NCBI RefSeq assembly: GCF_003852545.1
Contig: NZ_QAJR01000003.1
Span: forward strand, 84,142-148,141
Reading direction: 5' to 3'
From: Acidovorax sp. FJL06
Lineage (GTDB): Bacteria; Pseudomonadota; Gammaproteobacteria; Burkholderiales; Burkholderiaceae_C
Length of the DNA stretch: 64,000 nucleotides
Under the pieces are notes generated by a model, which did no database searches, was not told the origin of the DNA, and saw only the letters and a program-made list of their open reading frames with translations. Every line of letters starts with the position of its first letter. Position 1 is the first letter of the stretch. Position numbers and translations under genes: made by a program. Positions 18,553 through 28,450 of the stretch are shown here, one piece after another.

Positions 18553-19152
18553 CTACAGCCAGCGTTCGCGTATCAGCGCCAGCATTTGCGCCGCAGATCG
18601 GCCCCGGTGGCTGTGGGCGTTTTTCACTTCCACGGGCAGCTCGGCAAAGGTTTGGCCGAACTCGGGGATGAACATCACGGGGTCAAAGCCAAATCCGTTG
18701 CTGCCCCGGGGTGCGGTGGTGATCTCGCCCACCACCCGGCCCACGGCGATCAGCGGCTCGGGGTCTTGCGGGCTGCGCACCGCGACCAGGGTACTGACCA
18801 TGGCGGCGCGGCGGTTGGCCACGCCCTGCAGCTGCTCCAGCAGGGCGCGCACGTTGTTGTCGTCGCTTTTTTCGTAGCCGAACCGGGTGCAGTAGTAGGC
18901 CGTGTCCACCCCCGGCAGGCCGCCAAAGGCATCCACACACATGCCGGCATCGTCGGCCAGCGCAGGCAGGCCCGTGTGCTCGGACGCAAACCGCGCCTTG
19001 GCCAGGGCGTTTTCAACAAAGGTGCGGAAAGGCTCCTCGGCCTCGCCCACGCCCAGGTCGGCCTGGCGCACCAGCTCCACGCCCAGCGGGGCGAACATGG
19101 CCTGCAGCTCGGCCAGCTTGCCACGGTTGTTGGATGCGAGAACGATTTTCAT
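18553..19152 (-). CDS. rdgB: dITP/XTP pyrophosphatase
   Basis: A 199-aa Ham1/RdgB family house-cleaning enzyme that removes non-canonical purine triphosphates. It starts MKIVLASNNRGKLAEL and has ADDAGMCVDAFGGLPGVDTAYY, RGSNGFGFDPVMFIPEFGQTFAELP and NAHSHRGRSA, all family hallmarks. It lies between rph and hemW, a common arrangement in this group. Confidence 0.97.
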   Translation of the reverse strand: MKIVLASNNRGKLAELQAMFAPLGVELVRQADLGVGEAEEPFRTFVENALAKARFASEHTGLPALADDAGMCVDAFGGLPGVDTAYYCTRFGYEKSDDNNVRALLEQLQGVANRRAAMVSTLVAVRSPQDPEPLIAVGRVVGEITTAPRGSNGFGFDPVMFIPEFGQTFAELPVEVKNAHSHRGRSAAQMLALIRERWL

Positions 19153-19162
19153 GGGTAAAAAT

Positions 19163-19202
19163 GGCCTCTAGCGCTTATGCATCAATCGCTAACAGCTATC
19201 AA

Positions 19203-19205
<3 letters not shown>
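19163..19205 (-). repeat. GCCTCTAGCGCTT...GCTATCAA dispersed repeat
   Basis: GGCCTCTAGCGCTTATGC, then ATCGCTAACAGCTATCAATTAG. It fills the 50-base gap between rph and rdgB. Confidence 0.7.
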
Positions 19206-19937
<732 letters not shown>

Positions 19938-20058
19938 GGTTCTTGGGTGTCCAGGGAAGGCCTTCCATGCGCCGCCCAAGGCGCACGCCAGAAAACGAAG
20001 CGGGTCAGATAGCAGGCCTGCGCCCGCTGCACGAGTCCGCGCAGCCGAGGCAGGTCAG

Positions 20059-20961
20059 TCAGGCTTTTCGAGCAGCAGAGCGGCGAATCGCCTCGTTGAT
20101 TTCGGCGATGGAGCGCTCGATGGCCGCGTCGTCCAGGTCGTCCACCAGCCCATCGAGCGGCCCCGCCTGGATGGTGGATGCAAACACGTCTTCGCTGATG
20201 CTGTCGGTGGACACGCCCTGGGTGGACTCGAACGCATCGGGCGTCTCCCACTCCAGCGCCACCACGGTCACGTTGTCGCTGCTGTCGCCGGCCTTGCGCA
20301 AAGCATCTTCCACCAGGTCGGGCACAGCATGCGACACCGCGTTGCGCGAGAGCTGCTTGGCGATCTCCTCGTCGCTGAGCGTGCCCCACAGGCCGTCGGA
20401 ACACAGCAGGATGCGGTCGCCCTGCTCCAGGTACACCGGGCCGGTGATGTCGTAGATGGGCTTGGTGGGCGAGCCCAGGCAGGTGAACAGCACGTTGCGG
20501 TTGATGCGCTCCAGCCCCGGGGGCGGGTTGTTGCGCAGCTCCATGTACGAATGGTCGCGCGTGCGTGTGAGCAGATCGCCATCGCGCACCATGTAAAGGC
20601 GCGAGTCGCCGCAGTGGATCCAGGTGGCGGTGCCGGCCTGCAGCACGGCCGCCACCAGCGTGGTGCGGGGCGTGTCGAGCATGCCCTTGTCGGTGGCATA
20701 GCGCAGGATCTGGTGGTGCGCGGCCAGCAGCGCGCCGGACAGGAACTCTTGCACATCCTTGAGCTGGGGCTTGGCCTCGCGCTGGAACAGCGCCGAGATG
20801 GTCTGCAGCGCGATCTGCGCCGCCACCTCACCCTCGGGGTGGCCCCCCATGCCATCGGCCAGCACAAACAGGCCCGATTCGCGCGTGTAGCAATAGCCCA
20901 TGCGGTCTTCGTTCTTCTCGCGGCCACCGCGGCGGCTGATCTGGAATACGGAGAACTTCAT
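20059..20961 (-). CDS. PP2C-family protein Ser/Thr phosphatase
   Basis: A 300-aa PPM phosphatase. Metal-binding motifs are intact: REKNED (D19), LADGMGGHPEGE (D36), HCGDSRLY, LCSDGLWG and SSDNVTV. The C-terminal ~60 residues form a variable acidic tail. It is 85 bases downstream of a Ser/Thr kinase gene on the same strand, so the pair probably sets and removes phosphates on shared targets. Start at 20961 (MKFSVFQISR) fits family N-termini. Confidence 0.93.
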   Translation of the reverse strand: MKFSVFQISRRGGREKNEDRMGYCYTRESGLFVLADGMGGHPEGEVAAQIALQTISALFQREAKPQLKDVQEFLSGALLAAHHQILRYATDKGMLDTPRTTLVAAVLQAGTATWIHCGDSRLYMVRDGDLLTRTRDHSYMELRNNPPPGLERINRNVLFTCLGSPTKPIYDITGPVYLEQGDRILLCSDGLWGTLSDEEIAKQLSRNAVSHAVPDLVEDALRKAGDSSDNVTVVALEWETPDAFESTQGVSTDSISEDVFASTIQAGPLDGLVDDLDDAAIERSIAEINEAIRRSAARKA

Positions 20962-21046
20962 AGCACCCCACGCAAACAAGGATGCACCCATGCATCGTTA
21001 GTAGACATGTGCCTCGCCCGAACCGGCTGCTGTGCGTACGCCTGGT

Positions 21047-22063
21047 TCATTTGGGCTTGGCTCCGATGCCGGTGGCTTCACCCACCTTCTGCACATTCTT
21101 CTTGGTATCGGACACCAGGGTGTCGAGCTGCAGGCGCATTTTCTCGGCCACCGAAAGCTTGGTGTAGCGGCGCTCGCCTTCACGGCTGAGCTCTTTTTGC
21201 AGCGCAAACACCGACTGCGGGCGCGACAGCGGGTCCAGCGCCATGCACCATTCCACCACCTCGATCAGGTTGTCGGAGTACACGCCGCGCAGCTTGGTCA
21301 GTGCCAACGACAGGCGGTCCTTGTCGATGCGCTGGGGCGCCTCATTGGGCGGAAAGCCCTGCATGCAGGCGTAGATGCAGGCGCCAATGGCGTAGATGTC
21401 GGTCCACGGCCCCATGGACGAATCGCGCCGGTACATCTCGGGCGCGGCAAAGCCGGGCGTGTACATGGGGCGGATGAAGTTGCCTTCTTTGGACAGCACC
21501 TCGCGCGCGGCGCCAAAGTCGATCATCACGGCCTTGTTGTCGTCGGTGATGAAGATGTTGGCCGGCTTGATGTCGAGGTGCAGCATCTTGTGCTGGTGCA
21601 CGATGCGCAGCCCGCGCAGCACCTCGTCGAACAGCGAGCGGATGGTGGATTCGCGGAAGACCTTCTGCGTTTTCAGGTCGCGCGCGGTGATGATGAAATC
21701 CTGCAGGGTCGCGCCCTCCAGGTAGTTCATCACCATGTAGACGGTTTCGTTTTCGCGGAAGAAGTTGAGCACGCTCACCACCGAGGCATGCGAGATCTGC
21801 GCCAGCGCGCGGCCTTCTTCAAAAAAACTCTTGAGGCCCAGCCGATAGAGCGAGAGCTTTTCGGAGGGCACCTTGGGCAGCAGTTCGCCGGGCGCACGCG
21901 TGGCCAGGGACGAGGGCAGGTATTCCTTGATGGCGACCTGCTGGCCTTCGGCATCCAGGGCCAGATAGACCACCCCAAAACCGCCGGAAGACAACCGGCG
22001 CACCACGCGGTAGCCGCCAATTGCGGTATCGGGCGGCAAGGGTGCCGGCTTGATTTTTGACAT
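21047..22063 (-). CDS. Ser/Thr protein kinase (Hanks type)
   Basis: A 338-aa kinase with a glycine loop (LSSGGFGVVY, about 24-33), catalytic lysine K46, the catalytic loop HLDIKPANI with D164 (HLD in place of HRD) and DFG (D182). The activation segment ends TPGFAAPEMY. It has no C-terminal sensor domain and no membrane helix, so it is cytoplasmic. It is paired with the PP2C phosphatase downstream and transcribed divergently from yicC. Confidence 0.93.
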   Translation of the reverse strand: MSKIKPAPLPPDTAIGGYRVVRRLSSGGFGVVYLALDAEGQQVAIKEYLPSSLATRAPGELLPKVPSEKLSLYRLGLKSFFEEGRALAQISHASVVSVLNFFRENETVYMVMNYLEGATLQDFIITARDLKTQKVFRESTIRSLFDEVLRGLRIVHQHKMLHLDIKPANIFITDDNKAVMIDFGAAREVLSKEGNFIRPMYTPGFAAPEMYRRDSSMGPWTDIYAIGACIYACMQGFPPNEAPQRIDKDRLSLALTKLRGVYSDNLIEVVEWCMALDPLSRPQSVFALQKELSREGERRYTKLSVAEKMRLQLDTLVSDTKKNVQKVGEATGIGAKPK

Positions 22064-22138
22064 ATTTTGCGAAGATGACTCGGGGGTAGAGCGGAACCCG
22101 GATAATCGCCGGATCGCAAGCAACCATCAAAAAGTCCA

Positions 22139-23056
22139 ATGCCAGTTTACAGCATGACCGGATACGCCAGCGCACAGCATGGCGCATCTGCCGCCGGCGC
22201 TGAAACCGACGCCCGCGCGCCCCAATCGCGCCGGCTGGGCCTGGAAATCCGCTCGGTCAACAGCCGCTTTCTGGACCTTTCGTTCCGCCTGCCCGACGAG
22301 TTGCGCGCCATGGAGCCCGCCCTGCGCAGCCTGCTCACGGCGCGCCTCAAACGCGGCAAGGTCGAGGTGCGCGCCGCCCTGGACACCGACGACAGCAACA
22401 CGCTGCAAGACCCGCCCGCGCGGCTGCTGCAGCGGCTCAATTCCCTGCAGGATTCCGTGCGGGCCTGGCTGCCCACGGCGTCGCCCCTCACGGTGGCCGA
22501 CGCCCTGCGCCTGTGCGCCAACGCCCATTCGGGCACCGAGGACTGGAGCGAAGCCGTGCCGGCCTTGGCCGAAGAAGCGCTCACAGCCCTGCTGGCGGCC
22601 CGGGAGCGCGAAGGCAAACGCTTGGCCGCCATGCTGCTGGACCGGGTCAAGCAGCTGCGCGCCCTGGCCCAGCAGGCCGTGCCCCTGGTGCCCCTGCTGG
22701 TTGAGCAGCAACGCCTGCGCTTCATGGAGCGCTGGAAAGAGGCCATGGCCCTGACCGACGGCGCCACCCTGCCCGAAGCCGCCCGCGACCGCGCCCTGAC
22801 CGAAGCCACGGCCTTTGCCATCCGCATCGACGTGGCCGAGGAAATCACCCGCCTTGACTCGCACCTGGACGAAATCGATCGCCTGCTCAAAAAAGGCGGC
22901 GAAGTGGGCAAACGCCTGGATTTCCTCATCCAGGAGCTGCACCGTGAAGCCAACACACTGGGCTCCAAGTCAGCGGCACTCGACCTGACCCGCATCAGCG
23001 TGGACATGAAGGTGCTGATCGAGCAAATGCGCGAGCAAGTGCAAAATATCGAATAA
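22139..23056 (+). CDS. yicC: YicC-family endoribonuclease
   Basis: A 305-aa member of the YicC family (YicC_N and DUF1732 domains), reported to act in RNA decay. It starts MPVYSMTGYASAQ and contains EIRSVNSRFLDLSFRLPDELR, RGKVEVRA and the C-terminal GKRLDFLIQELHREANTLGSKSA. It is directly upstream of gmk, a conserved pairing. Confidence 0.95.
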   Translation: MPVYSMTGYASAQHGASAAGAETDARAPQSRRLGLEIRSVNSRFLDLSFRLPDELRAMEPALRSLLTARLKRGKVEVRAALDTDDSNTLQDPPARLLQRLNSLQDSVRAWLPTASPLTVADALRLCANAHSGTEDWSEAVPALAEEALTALLAAREREGKRLAAMLLDRVKQLRALAQQAVPLVPLLVEQQRLRFMERWKEAMALTDGATLPEAARDRALTEATAFAIRIDVAEEITRLDSHLDEIDRLLKKGGEVGKRLDFLIQELHREANTLGSKSAALDLTRISVDMKVLIEQMREQVQNIE

Positions 23057-23063
23057 AACTCAT

Positions 23064-23090
23064 TTTTTGATAGCGCCTGGCGCACATCAA
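23064..23090 (+). repeat. Short GATAGCGCCTGGCGC repeat before gmk
   Basis: TTTTTTGATAGCGCCTGGCGCACATCAA is a truncated member of the dispersed family, in the yicC-gmk gap. GCGCCTGGCGC can fold into a small stem. Confidence 0.5.
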
Positions 23091-23092
23091 CT

Positions 23093-23713
23093 ATGGACTA
23101 TCCAGGAAATCTCATCGTAGTGGCCGCCCCCAGTGGCGCCGGCAAATCCAGCCTGGTCAAGGCGCTGCTGGAGCTGGACTCGCACGTTCACCTCTCGGTC
23201 TCCCACACCACCCGCGCCCCGCGCGGCCAGGAGAAGCACGGCCGCGACTACTACTTCGCGTCGCAGTCCGAGTTCGACGCCATGGTGCAGAGCAACGCTT
23301 TCGTGGAATGGGCCCATGTGCATGGCAACCGCTACGGCACCTCCAAGAAGGCCATCGAGGAGCGCATCACCCAGGGGTCGGACGTGATCCTGGAGATCGA
23401 CTTCCAAGGCGCCCTGCAGATCAAGGAGGCCTTCGCCAACGCCGTACTGGTCTTCATCCTGCCCCCCAGTTGGGAAGAGCTGCGCTCGCGCCTGGAGCGG
23501 CGCGGGGAAGACACGGCAGATGTGATCGAAGTCCGCCTCAAGAATGCGGCCGAAGAGATGGCCCAGGTCAGCAAATTCGACTTCGTTATAATTAACGAAT
23601 TGTTCGAGCGCGCGCTTTTCGACCTGAAAGCCGTCGTTCACGCCCAGCGACTCAAGTACGTCGCCCAGCGCCGCGCACGTGCTGACACCTTCCAGTCGCT
23701 CAATATCACCTGA
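23093..23713 (+). CDS. gmk: Guanylate kinase
   Basis: A 206-aa enzyme that converts GMP to GDP. It has the P-loop APSGAGKS (about 12-19), the GMP-binding region [21 protein letters not shown] and the lid [15 protein letters not shown]. It ends 16 bases before rpoZ. An AT-rich palindrome inside its 3' part could serve as an internal promoter or operator. Confidence 0.98.
   Translation: MDYPGNLIVVAAPSGAGKSSLVKALLELDSHVHLSVSHTTRAPRGQEKHGRDYYFASQSEFDAMVQSNAFVEWAHVHGNRYGTSKKAIEERITQGSDVILEIDFQGALQIKEAFANAVLVFILPPSWEELRSRLERRGEDTADVIEVRLKNAAEEMAQVSKFDFVIINELFERALFDLKAVVHAQRLKYVAQRRARADTFQSLNIT
23582..23599. promoter_or_regulatory. AT-rich palindrome within gmk, upstream of rpoZ
   Basis: TTCGTTA and TAACGAA form a perfect inverted repeat around TAAT. 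The element includes the hexamer TATAAT, 138 bases before rpoZ. No convincing -35 was found at 16-18 bases, so promoter function is uncertain. Confidence 0.3.
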
Positions 23714-23729
23714 ATCCCGGAGTAAAACG

Positions 23730-23933
23730 ATGGCACGCATCACTGTAGAAGACTGTCTGGAAAAGATCCCCAACCGCTTCCAGCTCGTGTTGGCCGCCAC
23801 GTACCGTGCCCGCATGCTGAGCCAAGGCCACGCCCCCCGCATCGAAAGCCGCAACAAGCCTGCCGTGACCGCCCTGCGCGAAATCGCCGAAGGCAAGGTC
23901 GGCCTGGAAATGCTCAAGAAGGTTCCTGGTTGA
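23730..23933 (+). CDS. rpoZ: RNA polymerase omega subunit
   Basis: A 67-aa omega subunit that aids RNA polymerase assembly. It begins [23 protein letters not shown] and has the conserved [17 protein letters not shown] segment. CCCGGAG lies before the start. It is followed by a strong intrinsic terminator and then spoT, the usual gmk-rpoZ-spoT order. Confidence 0.98.
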   Translation: MARITVEDCLEKIPNRFQLVLAATYRARMLSQGHAPRIESRNKPAVTALREIAEGKVGLEMLKKVPG

Positions 23934-23960
23934 GCCGTTTCCTGGGCACAGCCCCCAAAG

Positions 23961-23988
23961 AGCACCGCGACAGCGGTGCTTTTTTTTT
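23961..23988 (+). terminator. Intrinsic terminator after rpoZ
   Basis: AGCACCGC and GCGGTGCT form a perfect 8-bp stem with a GACA loop, followed by eight T. It lies 27 bases after the rpoZ stop and 41 bases before spoT, so spoT needs read-through or its own promoter. Confidence 0.93.
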
Positions 23989-24029
23989 CCCGGAATTCGT
24001 CTGATGCGCTCCCGCGCTACATTTGAGGC

Positions 24030-26309
24030 ATGAACGCGGTGCTCAACTCACCTTCTGCAACGCAGCCCCGGCCTGGCGATCCGCCAACGGCTGGCAATCT
24101 TTCGGCGGCCGCCGCAGCAGCCAATGCGGCTGCGGCCAGCTTTGCCGCGCTGACAGACAGCCTGGACTACCTGGATGCTTCCAGCATCGAACAGGTGCGC
24201 CAGGCCTACCGCTTTGCCGACGAAGCCCACCTGGGGCAGCTGCGCAACAGTGGTGAGCCCTACATCACCCACCCGATTGCCGTGGCGGCCCAATGCGCCA
24301 CCTGGAAGCTCGACGCCCAGGCCCTGATGGCCGCCCTGCTGCATGACGCCATGGAAGACTGCGGCGTCACCAAGGCCGATCTGATCGACCGCTTTGGCGC
24401 GCCTGTGGCCGAACTGGTGGACGGCCTGACCAAGCTCGACAAGCTGCAGTTCAACACCCGCGAAGAGAATCAGGCCGAGTCCTTCCGCAAGATGCTGCTG
24501 GCCATGGCGCGCGACGTGCGCGTCATCCTCATCAAGCTGGCCGACCGCACGCACAACATGCGCACGCTGTCGGACATGCCACGCAGCAAGTGGGGCCGCA
24601 TTTCGTCGGAAACGCTGGAGATCTACGCCCCCATCGCCCACCGCCTGGGGCTGAACCAGACCTACCGCGAGTTGCAGGACCTGTCGTTTCGGCACCTGCA
24701 CCCCTGGCGCTATGCCACGCTGTCCAAGGCCGTCAACAAATCGCGCAACCGCCGCCGTGATCTGGTGCAAAAGGTGCAGACCGAGGTGGACGCCGCCTTC
24801 TCGAAGATCGGCATGAAGGTGCGCCTGGCAGGCCGCGAAAAAACCCTGTACGCCATCTACCAGAAGATGGACCTCAAGCACCTGAGCTTTGCACAGGTCA
24901 CGGACATCTATGGTTTTCGGGTGATCGTCCCTACCGTCACCGACTGCTACACGGCGCTCGGGGTGCTGCACCAGATGTACAAACCGGTGCCCGGCAAGTT
25001 CAAGGACCACATCGCGATCGCCAAGCTCAACGGCTACCAGTCGCTGCACACCACGCTGGTGGGCCCCTCGGGCGTGAACATCGAGTTCCAGATGCGGACC
25101 GACGAGATGCACGTGATCGCCGAGGCCGGTGTGGCCGCGCACTGGCTGTACAAGGCGCAGGACGGTGACGGCACCTCGGCCGAGCGACTGGGCACCAAGT
25201 GGCTGCAGTCGCTGCTGGACATCCAGAACGAGACGCGCGACGCCGCCGAATTCTGGGACCACGTGAAGGTGGACCTGTTCCCCGACGCGGTCTACGTGTT
25301 CACCCCGAAAAGCCAGATCATGGCCCTGCCCCGCGGCGCCACCGTGGTGGATTTTGCCTACGCGATCCACAGCAACGTGGGCGACCGCACCACGGCCGCC
25401 AAGATCAACAACGAGCAGGTGCCGCTGCGCACCGAACTCAAGAACGGTGATGTGGTCGAGATCATCACGGAGCCCGTCTCCACACCCAATCCGGCGTGGC
25501 TGGGGTTCGTGCGCACCGGACGTGCCCGCTCGAAGATTCGCCACTACCTCAAGACCCTGGCGCAGACGGAGTCGGAAGGATTGGGCGAAAAACTGCTGAC
25601 ACAAGCCATTCGCGCCGAGGGCCTGGAGCAACTGCCCCCCCTGAACGCAGACACCCAACCCCTGTGGGACAAACTGCTGCGCTTTACGGGCAACCGCAGC
25701 CGCAGCGAACTCATGACCGACCTGGGCCTGGGCAAGCGCATCGCCAGCATCGTGGCCAAGCGCCTCATGGTGCTGATGTCGGAACATGGCCACCGCCCCG
25801 ATGCCTTGCTCATGACCCGCGAGCGCTACACCTCGCACGAGACCCTGTCACAGGGCGCGGTCACGCTCGATGGCAGCGAGAACGCATCGGTGCAATACGC
25901 ACCCTGCTGCCGCCCAGTGCCCGGCGACAGCATCGTCGGCTACCTCGGCCGGGGCGAAGGCCTGGTCGTGCACAACGTGCATTGCGGCGTGGCCAAGCGC
26001 TTGCAACACAAGGACAGCGAGCGCTTCATTGCCGTGGACTGGTCGGACGAGCCCACGCGCATGTTTGAAACCGGCGTGGTGGTCACCGTCACCAATGGCA
26101 AAGGCGTACTGGCGCGCGTGGCAGCCGAGTTGGCGAATTCCGAAGCCGACATCACCCATGTCGACATGGACGACGAGGCGGCGCTCGACACCACCGACCT
26201 GCGCTTCATCATTGCCGTACGCGACCAGGCACATCTGGAAGTGGCCCTGCGCAACCTGCGCCGGACGCAGGCCGTCATTCGTGCGGCCCGGATCACCCCC
26301 CAGACCTGA
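24030..26309 (+). CDS. spoT: Bifunctional (p)ppGpp synthetase/hydrolase
   Basis: A 759-aa RelA/SpoT homologue. The hydrolase domain has an intact HDxxED motif (H105, D106, HDAMEDCG). The synthetase domain has YGFRVIVPTVTDCYTALG and KFKDHIAIAKLNGYQSLHT. It also has a TGS domain (LPRGATVVDFAYAIH), a zinc/Cys region (YAPCCRPVPGD, HNVHCGVA) and a C-terminal ACT domain. The intact hydrolase motif favours SpoT over RelA. The N-terminus carries an Ala-rich extension of about 40 residues. Confidence 0.95.
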   Translation: MNAVLNSPSATQPRPGDPPTAGNLSAAAAAANAAAASFAALTDSLDYLDASSIEQVRQAYRFADEAHLGQLRNSGEPYITHPIAVAAQCATWKLDAQALMAALLHDAMEDCGVTKADLIDRFGAPVAELVDGLTKLDKLQFNTREENQAESFRKMLLAMARDVRVILIKLADRTHNMRTLSDMPRSKWGRISSETLEIYAPIAHRLGLNQTYRELQDLSFRHLHPWRYATLSKAVNKSRNRRRDLVQKVQTEVDAAFSKIGMKVRLAGREKTLYAIYQKMDLKHLSFAQVTDIYGFRVIVPTVTDCYTALGVLHQMYKPVPGKFKDHIAIAKLNGYQSLHTTLVGPSGVNIEFQMRTDEMHVIAEAGVAAHWLYKAQDGDGTSAERLGTKWLQSLLDIQNETRDAAEFWDHVKVDLFPDAVYVFTPKSQIMALPRGATVVDFAYAIHSNVGDRTTAAKINNEQVPLRTELKNGDVVEIITEPVSTPNPAWLGFVRTGRARSKIRHYLKTLAQTESEGLGEKLLTQAIRAEGLEQLPPLNADTQPLWDKLLRFTGNRSRSELMTDLGLGKRIASIVAKRLMVLMSEHGHRPDALLMTRERYTSHETLSQGAVTLDGSENASVQYAPCCRPVPGDSIVGYLGRGEGLVVHNVHCGVAKRLQHKDSERFIAVDWSDEPTRMFETGVVVTVTNGKGVLARVAAELANSEADITHVDMDDEAALDTTDLRFIIAVRDQAHLEVALRNLRRTQAVIRAARITPQT

Positions 26310-26383
26310 GAACCCGGCGCAAAGAGCGCCCAGCACAGAGCAAGGCCGCTGCAACGGCCGCCTTCCGCATACATACAAAACAA

Positions 26384-26947
26384 CTATGCAGAAAGGCGTG
26401 GCGGCGGGTAGCGGACCTCCAGCACTTCCAGATGGCGGACACCCCCGGGGGTGGGCAACTGGACCTCATCCCCCACGCGGGCCTTGAGCAGTGCCCGCGC
26501 CACCGGAGAAATCCAACTGACCTGCGACTCGCGGCTATCGGCTTCGTCAATGCCCATGATGGTGATGGTGCGCTCAACCCCCTCGTCGTCCAGGTAGGTC
26601 ACCGTCGCACCAAAGAACACCTGGTCGCTTCCTGCGTGCTGGCCGGGGTCAACCACTTCGGCGATCTCCAGTCGCTTGGTCAGGAACCGGATGCGCCGAT
26701 CAATTTCACGCAAGCGCTTCTTGCCATACAGATAGTCGCCGTTCTCGGAACGGTCGCCGTTGCTCGCAGCCCAATGCACCACGTCCACGACCTTGGGTCG
26801 CTCGTTGTCGATCAGGTCGAGCAGCTCATCCCGCAGGCGCGCATACCCCCCGGGCGTGATGTAGTTCTTGCCTCCAGCAGGCAACGGCGGCAATGCCAAC
26901 TCATCGTCGTCAGCCCCATCGGTCTCTTTGGTAAAAGCCTTGCTCAT
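26384..26947 (-). CDS. greB: Transcription elongation factor GreB
   Basis: A 187-aa Gre factor that rescues backtracked RNA polymerase. It has the N-terminal coiled coil (YARLRDELLDLIDNERPKVVDVVHWAASNGDRSENGDYLYGKKRLREID) with the acidic tip, and a C-terminal domain with VSWISPVARALLKARVGDEV. The extended N-terminus and DYLYGKKRLREIDRRIRFL favour GreB over GreA. It converges with spoT. Confidence 0.93.
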   Translation of the reverse strand: MSKAFTKETDGADDDELALPPLPAGGKNYITPGGYARLRDELLDLIDNERPKVVDVVHWAASNGDRSENGDYLYGKKRLREIDRRIRFLTKRLEIAEVVDPGQHAGSDQVFFGATVTYLDDEGVERTITIMGIDEADSRESQVSWISPVARALLKARVGDEVQLPTPGGVRHLEVLEVRYPPPRLSA

Positions 26948-26990
26948 CGCCAGATACTCCCGATCAGCGCAAAGTGCTCAGACAAATGAA

Positions 26991-27020
26991 AAAGCCTGCA
27001 ATCTTGCGATTGCAGGCTTT
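26991..27020 (-). terminator. Terminator downstream of tRNA-Arg
   Basis: A perfect 13-bp stem (AAAGCCTGCAATC with GATTGCAGGCTTT) around a 4-base loop. On the minus strand it is followed by T-rich sequence, seven bases after the tRNA 3' end. Confidence 0.88.
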
Positions 27021-27026
27021 AAACAT

Positions 27027-27103
27027 TGGTGCGGCTGGCAGGAATCGAACCCACGACCCCTTGGTTCGTAGCCAAGTACTCTATCCAGCTGAGCTACAGC
27101 CGC
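27027..27103 (-). tRNA. tRNA-Arg(ACG)
   Basis: The minus strand gives acceptor GCGGCTG/CAGCCGC, discriminator A and encoded CCA. The anticodon stem-loop CTTGG-CTACGAA-CCAAG gives anticodon ACG. The T-loop GGTTCGATTCC is standard. The downstream terminator is at 26991. The gap 27104-27309 shows no gene. Confidence 0.97.
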
Positions 27104-27309
27104 TAAGCTTTGAATTATAGCATGATTTCTTGGCGACCCTTGAAATCTTCTTTTTTATTTGCATCTGCTTGGTAGCAACTATCGCAAACAAAATCTAATT
27201 CAGCGCAAGCCACGATTGTAATGCACTCCAAGGCCTCCTAAAGAGAAACAGAGCACATTGCTGCAGAAAAATGGCCTTGATCGTGACGACCACCCATGCG
27301 AGCGATGGG

Positions 27310-27386
27310 TGGTAGGGCGTGTTGGACTTGAACCAACGACCAAAGGATTATGAGTCCTCTGCTCTAACCAACTGAGCTAACGCCCC
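27310..27386 (-). tRNA. tRNA with anticodon CAT (elongator Met or lysidine Ile)
   Basis: Acceptor GGGGCGT pairs with ACGCCCT, discriminator A, CCA encoded. The anticodon loop CTCATAA gives anticodon CAT. The acceptor is fully paired, so it is not an initiator. Elongator Met and tRNA-Ile2 cannot be separated with certainty by eye. Confidence 0.93.
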
Positions 27387-27436
27387 AAGCCATGCTCCAG
27401 CGCTATACAACGGGGCAAGCGCCGTATTGTAGGGGC

Positions 27437-28441
27437 TTACTTGCGGTGGCTGAGTGCGTTGGAAACCAGCTTGGAGGTGATGTCCACAATCTGAATCATC
27501 CTGTCGTAAGGCATGCGCGTGGGGCCAATCACCCCCAGCGTACCGACCACCGCGCCATCCACTTCGTAGGGGGCACTGACGATGGACAACTCTTCAAAAG
27601 GAACAACCTGGCTCTCTCCCCCGATGTAGATGCGCACACCTTCGGCCTGGCTGGAGATGTCGAGCAGGCGCAGGATCTGGGTCTTCTGCTCGAAGAGGTC
27701 AAAGGCCCGCCGCAGGTTGCCCATGTCGCTGGAAAAGTCGCTGACCGCCAGCAGGTTGCGCTCACCGGAGATGACGACTGCATCCTGCGCCTCTGACAGC
27801 GCCTCGGACCCGACGTTCACCGCTGCCTGCATGAGCGACGCGATCTCTCCGCGCAGCACATCCACCTCGGACTTCAATCGCTCGCGCACCTGCTCCATCG
27901 CAAGCCCCGCATAGTGCGCGTTCAGAAAGTTGGAGGCTTCGATAAGCTGCGACTGGGAGTAGTCCGCCTCGGTAAAGATCACCCGGTTCTGCACATCACC
28001 CTCGGGCGAGACGATGATGACCAGAAAGCGCCGTTCGGAGAGCCTCAAGAATTCGATATGGCGGAACACCGAAGTACGCCGGGGTGCCATCACCACGCCC
28101 ACAAACTGCGACAGGTTGGACAGCAACTGCGCCGCATTGGCAATCACCTTCTGCGGCTGCTCGGGCGCAAGCTGGGGGGCCGTCAGCGGGTCCCGCTGCA
28201 CGGTCAGCATGGTGTCCACAAACAGCCTGTAGCCCCGTGCCGTGGGGATTCGACCCGCCGAAGTGTGGGGGCTTGCGATCAGCCCCAGCTCCTCCAGGTC
28301 CGCCATGACATTGCGGATCGTGGCAGGCGACAAATCCAGGCCGGACGCCCTGGACAGGGTCCGGGACCCCACCGGCTGTCCATCGGCGATATAGCGCTCG
28401 ACCAGGGCTTTGAGCAACAACTTGGCGCGGTCATCGAGCAT
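27437..28441 (-). CDS. hrcA: Heat-inducible transcription repressor HrcA
   Basis: A 334-aa repressor of chaperone genes that binds the CIRCE operator. The N-terminal winged HTH contains [37 protein letters not shown], followed by the dimerisation and GAF-like domains and a C-terminal [21 protein letters not shown]. The start is only nine bases after the stop of the prophage recombinase gene, so its original promoter region is displaced or very short. No clear SD is visible before the ATG. Confidence 0.97.
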   Translation of the reverse strand: MLDDRAKLLLKALVERYIADGQPVGSRTLSRASGLDLSPATIRNVMADLEELGLIASPHTSAGRIPTARGYRLFVDTMLTVQRDPLTAPQLAPEQPQKVIANAAQLLSNLSQFVGVVMAPRRTSVFRHIEFLRLSERRFLVIIVSPEGDVQNRVIFTEADYSQSQLIEASNFLNAHYAGLAMEQVRERLKSEVDVLRGEIASLMQAAVNVGSEALSEAQDAVVISGERNLLAVSDFSSDMGNLRRAFDLFEQKTQILRLLDISSQAEGVRIYIGGESQVVPFEELSIVSAPYEVDGAVVGTLGVIGPTRMPYDRMIQIVDITSKLVSNALSHRK

Positions 28442-28450
28442 GGAATGATT

